64,000 bases of DNA from Chrysochromulina tobinii (GCA_001275005.1 JWZX01003398.1:1-64000); one strand, 5' to 3'. Shown: positions 54,140-64,000, counted from the stretch's first letter. The notes: generated by a model from the letters alone, not told the origin. Numbers and translations: made by a program.

Positions 54140-57109
54140 ATGGCTCGGCCAGAGGAGAAATCCGCGTACGGCAGCGAGTTCTCGGTATATGCGCACGGCC
54201 ACCTGGGCACCTCTCCGCCGATCTCGCCGCGCTCCTATGACCGGCTCGGAGCCGGCGACTTTGCCTGGCGCTGGGAGGACCGGACTGCTGCGTTGCGAGA
54301 GCATTCTGCGCCTTGGGTAGACGATATATGTGGTATGCTCGAAGACGTGACACGGAAGCAGGTGCGACTGGACGAGACGCGCCGCATCGCCGACGAGAAG
54401 GCGGCCGTGCTGCTGAGGATGTTTGATGACCTGCGCGAGATGGCGAATGACACTCCACGCGAAGACCTGGCGATACCCCCGAACATGCTGACGTACAGCC
54501 TGCACAAGGCAATCGCCGACTCGCCACGCGCGGTAGCCGCGCGCACCATCCGCGAGGCACCCGGGCCGCTCGCAGGCCATCTGGCGATTCACACGAGGCC
54601 CAAGTATGCCCGGCCGCCGCGTGTCATAAGCGTCACGCCGGCCGCTCCCGCCGCTGGCGCACCGCCGGCGACGATCGCTGCCACGCCCGCCCCGCACTCG
54701 CCGCGCTCACCGCGTGCCGGTCGCGCTGCTGCTGCCGCAGCCATACCCTCGACGCGCGCTAGCCGCATGGCAGCGCGCTCGTGGACCGGTCCTGCGTGGG
54801 CAGGCGCTGGCGGCTCGGCAGCAGCGCCGCTCCATCGGCCGCCGCCCCAAGCGCCGTCGGCGGCAGCGCCGCACCATCGGCCGCCGTCTCAAGCATCGTC
54901 GACGGCGGCGCCGCTCCACCGTCCGGCACCGCAGCAGGTGGACGCTCGCGGTGGCTGCGGCGGTGCTGGCGACAACGGTGGTGACGGCGGAAGTGCTGCG
55001 GCAGCGGGCACTGCCGTCACAGCTCTCGAGGGCAGTGGCGGCGGCGCCAGCTCAGAGCTTGGCTTCGCGCTGCCGGCGAGTCTCGAGCGCCTCATCGCGC
55101 AATTGCATGCGGCCGACGCGGCATTCCTCGAGCGGCTGGATGAGACGGCGGTGCTCGAGCATATGCTCGCGCGCGACGCAAAGCTCACTGAGCTGGTCAG
55201 GAAAGGGAACAACACCGATAGGCGGGAGGCGACGCTCGTCGCGACGGCACTCAAAGAGGCCATCGCCCGCGCACATGAGAACCTGTCCTCCGAGCGGCGC
55301 GCCGTGCTGGCGCTGCATGAGGCATCGAAGCGCTGTCAGCGCGCGAGGGATGAACACGTGGCGCGGCTGCAGGAGCGCGCCGGGCGCCATCAGTATGGAG
55401 AATGGCTCAGCGCGAGGCTGCGCACCAAACCCCACCTGAGGGCGGGTGCCTCCGCGGCTTTGGCGACCCCCTGCACCTCCTCGTCCTCCTCATCCTCCAG
55501 TTCCGTCCTCTCCGACCCAGCGCACGTGGCGGGCGAGGGGGCGCCGACGGTTGCGCTCGCCGACCTTGAGGCTCTCGCGGACGACCCTGCGCTACAGACG
55601 AGCCGCGCGTACCGTTGTTGGTACGAGGTCGCGCGCCGGCTGCAGCTGCCGCTCGACAGGCTGATAGCGCTCGCCCTCGAGCGTTGCGAGCAGCTGCGAT
55701 GGCGTGATGAGGCCGAGGCGCGCGTGCAAGAGGCGCGCACGAGGCGCGCCCAACTCGAGGCGCGCCGCTCGATGGCAGAGCAGAACCGTTCGGATGACGA
55801 GGCGACGCAGACGCAGCTCGGCGCAGACGAGGCCAGCCAAACGGAGCGCGTCGCGGCGGGCGCGCGGAAGCTCATGTTCACGGCGTCGGAGAGCGAGAAT
55901 CTCCTCTTACTCGAGCAGCCAGTGACGAACTCGACGAAACCGGATAGCGAGAATCTCCTCTTACTCGAGCGACCAGTGACGAACTCGACGAAACCGGAGA
56001 GCGAGAATCTCCTCTTACACACGCAGCGCGACCAGCTCGAGCGCCGTCTCGGGCTGGTGGAGCGCCAGTCGACGCGCGTGCGCAACGACCTCCTCATGCT
56101 GTGCCAACGCGCCAACGACGCGATGGCTGGGCTGCGCCATCTCGCGGAGCTCGCGAGTCAGTGGAAGCACGAGAGCACGGGTATGGCGGGTGCGGCGGGC
56201 GTGGTGGGTGCACCTGCAGACGAGGCTCCAGCGGCGTCGGCGTCGGCGCGCCGGGCACGCATCGCGCACATGCAGGCTTCGGCTCCACCTGCAGCATCTG
56301 GGGCTATAGCCGCAGCACGACGGAGGCCATCGGCGGAGACCGTCGACGCCGCCGCCGCTGCGGAGGAGCTCGTGGGCCTCCCAGTGGACCCCGAGCTCGT
56401 TCACACCAGCGTCCAGCTGGCCGCCAACGCCATGGAGGCGATGCTCTGCGAGTTTGAGGCGGCGAGCGCTGCCAATCCGCTCGCCGTCGGGCCGACGGGT
56501 CGCCATGCTCTGGCAATGCCGGCAACGCTGCGTGTCGGTGAGCTGCGTGGGACGAGCAACGGCAGCGGCCCGCGGCCCGCACCACCCCTCGGCACACCGT
56601 CGCCGCGGCGGGTGCAGACAATGGGCAACGTTGTCGCGGCGCGGCGGGGCTCGTCGACGCCCGCGGCGGCGCCTCCCATGCGACGGCGACCCACGATTGG
56701 CATTGGCCTCCGCAACGAGAGCCCAGGCCAGACAGGGAAAGGCATCGCGAGCGCGGAGGAGGCGCCGTCGATGCTCCTGACCGTTGGCACTTGGACGGCG
56801 TACAATGCGGCGCCGGCAGACGGGGACGAGGAAGAGGATGATGGCTCGCTGCGCTCCAACTTCAAGCTCAATGAAGAGCACCGCGTCGAGGAGAAGCGCG
56901 AGGCAGAGCGACGCGCCTTGCTGCCGAAGCGGCCGCCGCCTCGGCCACAACCGTCCTACATCACCAAGCAGACGGCCGCCTCGCTTGCCGCAGTGGCAGA
57001 GAGGGCAGCCGAGGCCGGCTCGCTCGAGTACCAAGAGCTCAAGGCCGCGATTCGCGCGGGGCCGCAGCATCGAGCACCGCCACGCCGCCCCCCGCACACG
57101 GCGAGGTGA
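54140..57109 (+). CDS. large low-complexity/coiled-coil protein, unknown
   Basis: A single frame of 989 codons from ATG 54140. Residues ~40-130 are a charged helical region (WVDDICGMLEDVTRKQVRLD). A Pro/Ala-rich disordered stretch follows, then helical segments with coiled-coil character (RDAKLTELVRKGNNTDRREA; EEAEARVQEARTRRAQLEAR-like). Three near-identical copies of an 18-residue unit SENLLLLEQPVTNSTKPD lie at ~585-635, then another heptad region, a Ser/Gly/Pro-rich linker and a basic C-terminus. No enzymatic motif is seen. Scaffold, centrosomal or flagellar roles are possible but unsupported. Confidence 0.7.
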   Translation: MARPEEKSAYGSEFSVYAHGHLGTSPPISPRSYDRLGAGDFAWRWEDRTAALREHSAPWVDDICGMLEDVTRKQVRLDETRRIADEKAAVLLRMFDDLREMANDTPREDLAIPPNMLTYSLHKAIADSPRAVAARTIREAPGPLAGHLAIHTRPKYARPPRVISVTPAAPAAGAPPATIAATPAPHSPRSPRAGRAAAAAAIPSTRASRMAARSWTGPAWAGAGGSAAAPLHRPPPQAPSAAAPHHRPPSQASSTAAPLHRPAPQQVDARGGCGGAGDNGGDGGSAAAAGTAVTALEGSGGGASSELGFALPASLERLIAQLHAADAAFLERLDETAVLEHMLARDAKLTELVRKGNNTDRREATLVATALKEAIARAHENLSSERRAVLALHEASKRCQRARDEHVARLQERAGRHQYGEWLSARLRTKPHLRAGASAALATPCTSSSSSSSSSVLSDPAHVAGEGAPTVALADLEALADDPALQTSRAYRCWYEVARRLQLPLDRLIALALERCEQLRWRDEAEARVQEARTRRAQLEARRSMAEQNRSDDEATQTQLGADEASQTERVAAGARKLMFTASESENLLLLEQPVTNSTKPDSENLLLLERPVTNSTKPESENLLLHTQRDQLERRLGLVERQSTRVRNDLLMLCQRANDAMAGLRHLAELASQWKHESTGMAGAAGVVGAPADEAPAASASARRARIAHMQASAPPAASGAIAAARRRPSAETVDAAAAAEELVGLPVDPELVHTSVQLAANAMEAMLCEFEAASAANPLAVGPTGRHALAMPATLRVGELRGTSNGSGPRPAPPLGTPSPRRVQTMGNVVAARRGSSTPAAAPPMRRRPTIGIGLRNESPGQTGKGIASAEEAPSMLLTVGTWTAYNAAPADGDEEEDDGSLRSNFKLNEEHRVEEKREAERRALLPKRPPPRPQPSYITKQTAASLAAVAERAAEAGSLEYQELKAAIRAGPQHRAPPRRPPHTAR
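55892..56020 (+). repeat. 54-bp in-frame tandem repeat
   Basis: The landmark agcgagaatctcctcttac occurs at 55892, 55946 and 56000, an exact 54-bp period (18 codons). The third copy is truncated. Two changes distinguish copies 1 and 2, so the duplication is recent. Confidence 0.92.
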
Positions 57110-57566
57110 GCGTCGAGCAGAGCCAAGATGGCGACTCGAAGGGGTTGCGCCGACCGGAGTGACTGTCGTGTCCGTCCACTCGTTTGCCAAAGAGATACTT
57201 ACAGCTAAACGACACCGGAGACGTAGGAGAACGTAGCAGCGCATTAGTCAATAGAGACGAAGTCTCACTCGACTGTCACTCAAATAATATTATTAACGGA
57301 ATGCGCATCTCTCCCGGCCCGGCCGCCCCTCACCGCGCACCGGGGACCGGGCATATCTCGTATTACACAATACACATGGACCCCTCACCCGGTACACGAC
57401 ATATATCAAGCCCCAATCAAAGCGAATGCGCATGATGGGTCTAAACCGCGGGCGGTGAAACCGTACTGCTACATGCCATTGGAAGGGACCCTCGTACAGA
57501 ATGCCGCCGTAGGTGATCAGCGGTTGGCATGGCATATTCTCGCAACTCTCCACCCTCCCACGCTTT
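57110..57566. other. convergent intergenic region
   Basis: 457 bp between two convergent genes. It includes an AT-rich palindrome-like aataatattattaa (57284-57298). Nothing coding is recognised. Confidence 0.5.
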
Positions 57567-59762
57567 CTACTCGATCGGGGTGAAGTCGACGTAGTCGGCA
57601 TCACCCTCATTCGGATCGGCTCGCGACTTGCGACGGGCGCGTTCCAGTAGCACGCCGGCGCCAAGGAGGACCGCGAGGGCACCGAACGCAACGCGCACGC
57701 TTGGGTAGGAGGCGAAGGCCACGCTACCGCCCGAGCTTCCCTCCACGTGCGCCGCCGCCAATCTCGGCGCGTATGCGAGCAGTTGCATAGCCCATCCTTG
57801 CGTAGCAGGAGGTGCCTCATACCAGCGCGCAGGGCACGCGGATGCCACACCAGCGTCTTTGAAATCGGTGACGTTGCGAGGAAACCAGCCGCGCTCATGG
57901 GCCTCCAAAAACGACCAGTGCTCGCTGAACTCTGTTCGGAAGTTCCAGAAAAAGGACCTGCGGCGAGAGACGCAAGCGAGCATGACGATGAGGCGCAACG
58001 CAGGCACGTAGCAGGGCGTGCGCTACAACCAAAGAGGATGTAGCATCACGCACCCGTGGGCCTTGTTCCATGAGTTGATGAGTCGCTTGGCAAGTCCACC
58101 CACAAAGGCATCCTCGTCATCCCACTTTTTGTAGGCGGGGCATTTGCCGAACTCGGGCCCCGATTGCCCCTGACCGCGCGGCCCTTGGTACGGCAACGAT
58201 GGGTCCGGAGCTTTGTGCTTCGCATCTCCTGTGTAACCGTCAGGGCACGTGACCATCTCACACGCACTCTTCGGATAGCCCGGCTGGTTGTCGTTGAAGC
58301 CGTTGAGCCACATGCAGCAGCTGTCGGTCGCTAGAGACCACTCGCCGGTGATCATGGGCATGTCGAGGAACGTCTCCATGTCGTGCAAGATCCCATCCAG
58401 CCCGCACGCCTTGTTGTGGTAGAAGGAGGCCTCCTGATCATACTCCCACGCCATGTACGTGTGCGTGTCCATCGCTTTGTTGGGGCATCCACGCATAAAG
58501 TCCCACCAAAGAGCGGGATACCCTCGGAATGAGTCTTGCATCACGTACTTCCAGCTCGGCACGCGTGCACGCACCTGTGACAAAGCACCGTGTTCGCGCT
58601 CGAGGATGGCATGAGGTGAGAGCAGCGATGAGAGAGGATGGCATCGGGTGAGAGCAGTGATGAGAGAGTCGATGGTCTCTCAGGCCGCGCACCTTCTGGT
58701 AGCCGTCCCAATAGAACTGCTTGAGCGGCTCGATTGGAGTAAAGTACCAGGGTTCGTTGAGAGGCTCCAGGCCCCAGATGACGGGCTCCTGCTGGTAGCG
58801 GTCAATGATCACGTCGAGGACGGACAGCGAGTGGTTGATGTGTTCATAGTTGTACTCCCCGCCGTCTGCAGAGGGCGAAGGTAAGGGGAGAGATGAGTCG
58901 CAAGAAACGGCCGCCAAAGGAAGCCGCACATGGCGCGCAGCTCACATGTCCACTTCGCCAAGTCCCAAGTGCCGATCCAGTCAGCACTGCGCACGCCCCA
59001 GTGGTTAAAGACAGGCAGCCCTGTGGCGGGGTCGAGGTCCCACTTGAGGTTCCACGTACGCCCCGAGTTGTCGAACCCATTCTGCGAGCCCGGGGCGGTG
59101 TGTACGTCGATCAGCATCTTGAGGTTATATTTCCGGCAGAGCTCGATGAGGCGGTTGAGCTCTTCGAGCGCGCCATCCCAGCAGCCAATGAACGGCTCCC
59201 GCGGAACGAAGATCCCTACGAGGTGAGCAGAAAGAAGCGTTCAGAGTCGGCGCAAAGTGAGGGCGTGGCATGGAGATCGAAGCGTTTGGCACTCACAGTC
59301 CGGGACCGGGACGCGGATGACGTTGGCTCCCGCTGCTGCGATGGCCTTGACGTCCTCATCACGAACCCATGCTGCCCAATGCAAGCGAAGCTGCCTATTT
59401 GCCTCATCGTCACCGAGGACCGTGCAGAAGGAGTAAGCATCCATCGCAGTGTGCGCCGCAGTCTCTTCCACGCTCTTATATTTCTCGTCTGTGCCAAGGA
59501 ACTGATAGAACAGTGACGGCGTCACCCACGGCTCAATCACAAGCCAGCCACCTATCGCCGGACCGGATACCTTCCAATTCTCCTCCGGGTCCGTGATCTT
59601 GACACCTTCGGGACAAGAGTATGGATTGTTGGCGTTGAGCTGGAGACTTGGAATTGAGAATGTCGGCAGTTGAGCCCCATCTTGTGATCGTACAGCAGGC
59701 GGAGACCCACGCGCGAATGCGCTGCCCAGAAGCAGCATGCGAGACGTGGTGGTGATGACCAT
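57567..59762 (-). CDS. GH5 exo-beta-1,3-glucanase, C-terminally membrane-anchored
   Basis: Five exons (59762-59297, 59215-58946, 58865-58693, 58574-58054, 57957-57567) join in phase to 606 residues. The N-terminus has a signal peptide (MLLLGSAFARGSP). The fold is read across junctions: NVIRVPVPDW then IFVPREPFIGCWDGAL, and LIDVHTAPGSQNGFDNSGRT. The acid/base Glu is in LEPLNEPW (~residue 283) and the nucleophile Glu in MITGEWSLATDSC (~381). The C-terminal GSFFWNFRTEFSEHWSF is also typical of exo-1,3-beta-glucanases. A TM helix (VAFGALAVLLGAGVLL) and a short cytosolic tail follow. It probably trims beta-1,3-glucan at the cell surface or in the secretory path. Intron lengths are 81, 80, 118 and 96 nt. 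Confidence 0.95.
58575..58692 (-). repeat. GH5 intron 3 with an internal 32-bp tandem duplication
   Basis: Two ~32-bp copies (tctctcatcactgctctcac and tctctcatcgctgctctcac) lie inside. The intron starts gtgcgcgg and the next exon starts gtgcgtgc, a weak flank match that may be a decayed version of the introner pattern. Confidence 0.75.
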
Positions 59763-59991
59763 CAGGCGGCGGGCGGCAAGTCGTCGTGCTCCCACGCGTG
59801 TCCGCCGAGAGGCCGCGCGAAATCTCAATGTGCCGAGATCGTGCATCCCCATTGGTGCCGCACACATCCGAGAGGCCAGGCACGGCCGGCGCAATCAAAC
59901 GGTTGTCAACGGCGGCGGCGACGCATTCCCCAACACACATTTGCGTTCACCAGGATTTCCTTTTCGGGAGTCGCACATCTAAAGAAACGAC

Positions 59992-60001
59992 CCAAATAAG
60001 G
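59992..60001 (+). promoter_or_regulatory. CArG-like box, second copy
   Basis: CCAAATAAGG lies in a 17-bp block identical to that before the first large gene, 76 bp before the ATG at 60077. The surrounding 90 bp are also recognisably homologous (tcaggaagcgct; ctgctgg...gtcgtgccga). Confidence 0.45.
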
Positions 60002-60076
60002 GCACGGTTTTCAGGAAGCGCTGCTCGCTCTCGCTGCTGGGCCTCGTCGTGCCGAGCCTGTCCTTCTGGATAAGAA

Positions 60077-63000
60077 ATGCCCGACGCAGTGAGCGCTGAG
60101 ACATCAACCAGCTTATACGATCGACGACGAGCGCGCCTCTCGAAGAGTGTCAGCAGCCAAGCTCGGCGTGCGTATGTCTTCGCTTTCGCTTGTATGATCT
60201 CCTCGGCAGCTGGATACACCGCAACTCGAGCTTCAAACGTCGTGGCAGAGACGAACGTCGTGGCAGAGACGAACACGAGTGTTGCTCTTGGCACAACAGG
60301 CAAGCCGCTCAGCACGCCGACCACGGTCGATAAGCTGACCTCGACCCAGCAAATCTTTGACCACGCGACAGACCTCCGCAGAAAGTCCTCGGAGGAAGAG
60401 TACGAGCAAGACGCTGTGGACGTGCCGTGCGTCCTGTGGGCCAAACAGGGCGAGTGCAGACGTATTCCGGTGTATATGCGCTCCAAGTGCCCTGTGGCGT
60501 GCGGCGTGTCCGCTCCCACTCCCAGCTCGAGCCTGACCTCGACCACGCCGGCCTTGACTGAAGAGAAAGATGGGTGCAAGTCGTGGTGCGCGGATCACAC
60601 CGGGCCATTGGAAGTCAAGTGCAGCTTTGCCCCGTGCAGCCAGTGTGGAGAGTGCCTTGTCCAAGCCGAGATGCTTGCTCGGCAAGCAAGCCGGCTAGGG
60701 AACACGTCAGAGGTCCACGCACCGACCACAGTCAATGCGCCGATCACGACCCAGCCGACCGCGCCGGCTATCGCCGAGATCAAAGCACCGATCGCGGTCG
60801 ATGCGCCGAACTTGGTCCTGCCGACCGCGCCGGCCATTACCTATATCAAGGCACCGACCACGGTCAATGCACCGAGCTTGGTCCTGCCGACCTCGGGGAG
60901 GACAGTCCTCAAAACACCGGCCACGTCTAATGCGCCGAGCTCTACCAGACCGATTGCAGGGAACACGTCTGAGCTCCACGCACCGCCGACCACGGCCTAT
61001 GCGCCGACCTGGAGCGTGCCGACCTCGGGGCAGAAGACCTACAAGACACCAACGACGGTCTATGCCCCGAGCTTGACCCAGCCGACCGCGCCGGCCATTA
61101 CCAAGATCAAGACACCGACCACGGTCCATGCGCCGAGCTCGACCACGCCGACCTTCAATTCACCGACCGGCAAGGAGCGGACGACCGTCGTCATCATGTC
61201 CGATCGTTTCGAAGCTGTCGTGGTCGCCATCGGCTCTCTCTTCTTGAACAGCCCAGAGAGCGACATCGACGTCTGGCTCATCGGCGATATGCAGCGAGAA
61301 GCGAGAGGCAACGTGTCTCTGCTCCAGCGGCTCAACGCTGCGCTCCAACCGCAAGCGCCGAGGCAGACGATCAGTGTGATGGGCATCGACGAGGCGACAT
61401 CGCTGCTCGAGGTTGATGGCGTCTCTCCAGTCTGGAAGTGGCCACAGTTCGGCTCGCTGGGCGCTGACCAGGACCAGGACCATCAGCCGCGGACCGTGCT
61501 CCATCCGGAGCCGTGGGACTATGACAACATGCACCACGACCCGTTCAACCTGCTGCGCTTCTACCTGCCGTACCTCGGACCGTTCAGAGAGCTCGATTCC
61601 CTCTTCTTATGTGACGACGACATCGTCGTTCAGAAGTCTATTTCCATGCTCGAGGTACCCATGGGTGATGGCCCCATCATCGCTGCGACGTGCAACGGAT
61701 GGCTGTGGGCCGAGGACTGCATGCGCAACGAGCCGTACTACAATGGAAAGGGCTGGTTGGACTACCCGGCCACGTATCTGGGTAAGGACAAGGCACATGG
61801 ATACAGTGGGTGCACGCGAACAGCAGCGGAGAGCGGGAACCTTATCTGCCAGAAGGACGAGTTTGCGGAGACGGTGCTGCGCTGGAGCAAGGATATCCAG
61901 GGCAAAGGGCTCGTCGCTGCCGACCAGCCGCGCTGGAACTTTGGCTTATCGCGCGTCAACCTGACCGAGTGGCGGGCGCAGAACATGACTCACGTCTTCG
62001 ATAACTACATGCGCGCCAACTACGAAGCCAAGCTGATCCCCGAGACGTCCCTCGCGTTCGGCCTCGGGATCCCATACTTCGCGTTCGCGGACAAGATCAT
62101 GTGCTGGAACGACGTTGTGGGCGACCCGGCCTTCGTGGACGGCCTCGGGTACATCTCGAAGGCCGACTTGAAAGCTAACCACCTGAACGCGTCGAAGTTG
62201 CTTGGAGAGGCGACCGTGCTCCACTGGTCCGGGCGCAACAAGCCGTTCGACCCCAAGTCCGAGATGGACCTCGAGCTCTACAGGCCGTTCGATGCCGTGC
62301 AGGACTATTATGTGCACAAGCCGCCTTCGCAGAGGACTCAGCAGGTTGTGGTGCCGGAGAGTGGCCTCCACGCAATCGTGAGGCAGACACCCGATGCGTC
62401 GCAGCAGAGCACCCGCGCGCTCTTGTATGCAGACCCTTATTCCGGGGCGGAGTGGTTCTTGCAGCTGCTCGATCAGACGCCTGATGTTTGTGCGTCAGGC
62501 TCGGCTGGCAATCCGACGGTTGCCTTCGCAGGAGAGAGCTTCATCCCGCCCCACTTCGAGGCCGTCGAGGACGCCATCCCAGTCTGCGCTCAGAAGCGCG
62601 CCTGCCTCTGGAGCTTCATCGCAGAAAACGTGCCTCGGTATGTGGAACAGCGCCGCAGCCTGTGCCAGAGCACTCACAAAGAGGGTATTGAAAGAAAGGG
62701 TACTTTGGCGGAGTTTGCTCTGCTTGAGGTCCACGACATGCACGGCGACATGCTTTGCTCTTGGGCCGATCGCTTGCTGACCATGTACCCCAATCGCACC
62801 AACTACTCCGACCTGGGCGGGATCCAGGCGCTCTGGAATCTGTACGAGCAGAACGTCTTCTCCATGGCAACGGATCTCGTCCCGTGCACCCAGGCGTGCG
62901 GGTACAAACCCGTCCGCATGCTCAAGTTCATGCGCGCGTGGGCCCAGCCGATGATGAACGGAAGCGAGCCGGCTTATTCGTGGCGCGAGAACGGCGATGC

Positions 63001-64000
63001 GCCCAAGTACTTTGTGGGCGACTTTGCGGGCGAGCACTGCGATGGCGAGGCCCTGCCGGGAGGAGGCTGCGACGGCAGCGAGTCTTACTTGCCAAAGATG
63101 AACTGGGACGCATACAAGATTGTCGAGCTCACCCGCTGGAATACTCTCGATCGTTGCCTCGCACAGACTGAATTCGCCATCGGGATCACCGAAGACCCGG
63201 CTGTTTCCGTTCAGCTCGACGGTGAGTCGAATCTCTCAGAAGGCAACGTCGACTTCGACGACCTGATGCGCTGCATCAGATACTCCGGCGCGCAGCGTGA
63301 TGCGGACCGCCTGCGACTCAATGTCTTTTCCGGCGAACGCCTCGCCGATTGGATGACGCTCCCCTATGAGATCTGTTCCATGCCGAGCCACATTCAGGGA
63401 TGCGTCGATGCCGCAGTAGCCCACGTCAGCGCGCAGTCTTTCAAGTTTCTCGGGAGACCTCACAGCGTTGGAACCGACATGATTGAGAATGTCAACATGG
63501 ACTCCACATCAACTCTTGTGGAGGATTTGAAGCGCCGACGCTGGAGACGAGCACAAGGGAACCAACTGGCACCCCCCCGGCTCCCATCCCAGCTTGCCCC
63601 GAAGCCGCACGGGGAGACGCTTGACGCGGATTGGTTGTCAAACTTCCAGGAGGACAGTTTCGTCACAGCACTCCAGACTAACGTAAAATACGTAAGAGCG
63701 CCGCCGCCGCCGCCGTTCAGAAGAGTCGCGTCTTCGAGGCAATGTTGCTTGGAAGGTCTACCAACTTTTCAGAAATGTCTTCTGAAGGGCATTCCTGCTT
63801 GCTGCAAACCATGGGATAAAGCGTGCCTCAAGATGCAATCTGGTGGCGGTCTCGATCCAGCTACTGGCAAGTATGTCCCTGGCCCGAACTTTGATCCTAA
63901 ATATGACCCGACGAAGGTTGGTCCTGCTCCTGCAGGCTGGAAAGCCCCCCCGGCAGGAAAAACCTATTCTTATGACGAAGACGACGAAAATGGTGGTGGC
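60077..64000 (+). CDS. paralogue of the giant multidomain glycosyltransferase gene (3' end outside window)
   Basis: The frame from ATG 60077 is open to the window edge (1308 codons, exactly in frame). Order: signal-anchor (YVFAFACMISSAAGY), an ShK-like module (DVPCVLWAKQGECRRIPVYM, ~115-145), Thr/Pro-rich linker, GT8-type glycosyltransferase (from ~367, Dx[10 protein letters not shown] near 512), the first sulfotransferase-like domain ([20 protein letters not shown]), the CC motif ([20 protein letters not shown]), and the start of the KKC/GDTYSY region. It lacks the second ShK module that precedes GT8 in the 40.7-kb gene, and its Thr/Pro linker has different repeat sequence. Protein identity over GT8 is very high. 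Both copies and their promoters descend from a recent segmental duplication. Confidence 0.9.
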   Translation, partial: MPDAVSAETSTSLYDRRRARLSKSVSSQARRAYVFAFACMISSAAGYTATRASNVVAETNVVAETNTSVALGTTGKPLSTPTTVDKLTSTQQIFDHATDLRRKSSEEEYEQDAVDVPCVLWAKQGECRRIPVYMRSKCPVACGVSAPTPSSSLTSTTPALTEEKDGCKSWCADHTGPLEVKCSFAPCSQCGECLVQAEMLARQASRLGNTSEVHAPTTVNAPITTQPTAPAIAEIKAPIAVDAPNLVLPTAPAITYIKAPTTVNAPSLVLPTSGRTVLKTPATSNAPSSTRPIAGNTSELHAPPTTAYAPTWSVPTSGQKTYKTPTTVYAPSLTQPTAPAITKIKTPTTVHAPSSTTPTFNSPTGKERTTVVIMSDRFEAVVVAIGSLFLNSPESDIDVWLIGDMQREARGNVSLLQRLNAALQPQAPRQTISVMGIDEATSLLEVDGVSPVWKWPQFGSLGADQDQDHQPRTVLHPEPWDYDNMHHDPFNLLRFYLPYLGPFRELDSLFLCDDDIVVQKSISMLEVPMGDGPIIAATCNGWLWAEDCMRNEPYYNGKGWLDYPATYLGKDKAHGYSGCTRTAAESGNLICQKDEFAETVLRWSKDIQGKGLVAADQPRWNFGLSRVNLTEWRAQNMTHVFDNYMRANYEAKLIPETSLAFGLGIPYFAFADKIMCWNDVVGDPAFVDGLGYISKADLKANHLNASKLLGEATVLHWSGRNKPFDPKSEMDLELYRPFDAVQDYYVHKPPSQRTQQVVVPESGLHAIVRQTPDASQQSTRALLYADPYSGAEWFLQLLDQTPDVCASGSAGNPTVAFAGESFIPPHFEAVEDAIPVCAQKRACLWSFIAENVPRYVEQRRSLCQSTHKEGIERKGTLAEFALLEVHDMHGDMLCSWADRLLTMYPNRTNYSDLGGIQALWNLYEQNVFSMATDLVPCTQACGYKPVRMLKFMRAWAQPMMNGSEPAYSWRENGDAPKYFVGDFAGEHCDGEALPGGGCDGSESYLPKMNWDAYKIVELTRWNTLDRCLAQTEFAIGITEDPAVSVQLDGESNLSEGNVDFDDLMRCIRYSGAQRDADRLRLNVFSGERLADWMTLPYEICSMPSHIQGCVDAAVAHVSAQSFKFLGRPHSVGTDMIENVNMDSTSTLVEDLKRRRWRRAQGNQLAPPRLPSQLAPKPHGETLDADWLSNFQEDSFVTALQTNVKYVRAPPPPPFRRVASSRQCCLEGLPTFQKCLLKGIPACCKPWDKACLKMQSGGGLDPATGKYVPGPNFDPKYDPTKVGPAPAGWKAPPAGKTYSYDEDDENGGG

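Noticed and set aside
1-64000. tRNA or rRNA genes
   Set aside because: I saw no cloverleaf-like segment with the conserved T-loop and no rRNA core sequence; a covariance scan would be needed to exclude tRNAs fully.

Overview
The window is nuclear DNA of a GC-rich, intron-bearing eukaryotic microalga. It carries spliceosomal GT-AG introns, a U2AF large subunit, a SET-domain protein, a CLPTM1-family membrane protein, a bacterial-type HflX GTPase, and a small protein whose presequence reads as signal peptide, then transit peptide, then a twin-arginine thylakoid signal. That layered targeting suggests a secondary plastid. A haptophyte-like alga would fit, but this is inference: no rRNA, tRNA or organelle gene is present to settle it. 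Intergenic spaces are short and genes lie on both strands.

Layout. 1-1486: about eight copies of a ~190-bp satellite. 1.8-12 kb: a polyQ/IQ-like protein (-), a SAM-like plus prolyl-4-hydroxylase gene (+), a small secreted or plastid protein (+), a GST-HINT fusion (-), a thylakoid-lumen candidate (-) and U2AF2 (+). 12.4-21.9 kb: a ~3079-residue protein (-) built from eight degenerate repeats. 22.4-26.6 kb: a SET protein (+). 27.1-30.5 kb: a formylglycine-type sulfatase (-) and an SGNH/PC-esterase-like gene (+), divergent across a foldback element. 30.8-40.4 kb: HflX (+), a two-blade WD40 gene (+), CLPTM1 (-), a hypothetical gene (+) and a membrane-anchored SAM methyltransferase (-). 40.7-52 kb: one uninterrupted 3776-codon gene (+) combining ShK-like modules, a GT8-type glycosyltransferase, three sulfotransferase-like domains and a glycoside-hydrolase-like barrel. 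52.5-59.8 kb: a 2OG-oxygenase-like gene, a coiled-coil/low-complexity gene and a membrane-anchored GH5 exo-beta-1,3-glucanase (-). 60.1 kb to the end: the first part of a paralogue of the 3776-codon gene.

Main discovery. Several introns are built in the same unusual way. Each intron starts with a 12-44 nt near-copy of the exon that follows it, beginning GT. It then runs through a short core (copies of tgatgacc-like decamers and a conserved pyrimidine-rich end such as tgattgcctccctcatcag) and ends in AG. This is seen in the sulfatase, twice in CLPTM1 and in the methyltransferase. HflX carries a tandemly amplified version (four 40-bp units, each starting GT). The SET gene carries a reverse-oriented copy that stays in frame. 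The pattern looks like a family of introner-like elements that create introns on insertion, with unusually long target-site duplications.

Functionally, the two multidomain genes, the sulfatase, the esterase-like protein, the GH5 glucanase and the membrane methyltransferase together suggest a neighbourhood rich in synthesis and remodelling of sulfated cell-surface polysaccharide. This is inferred from domains only.
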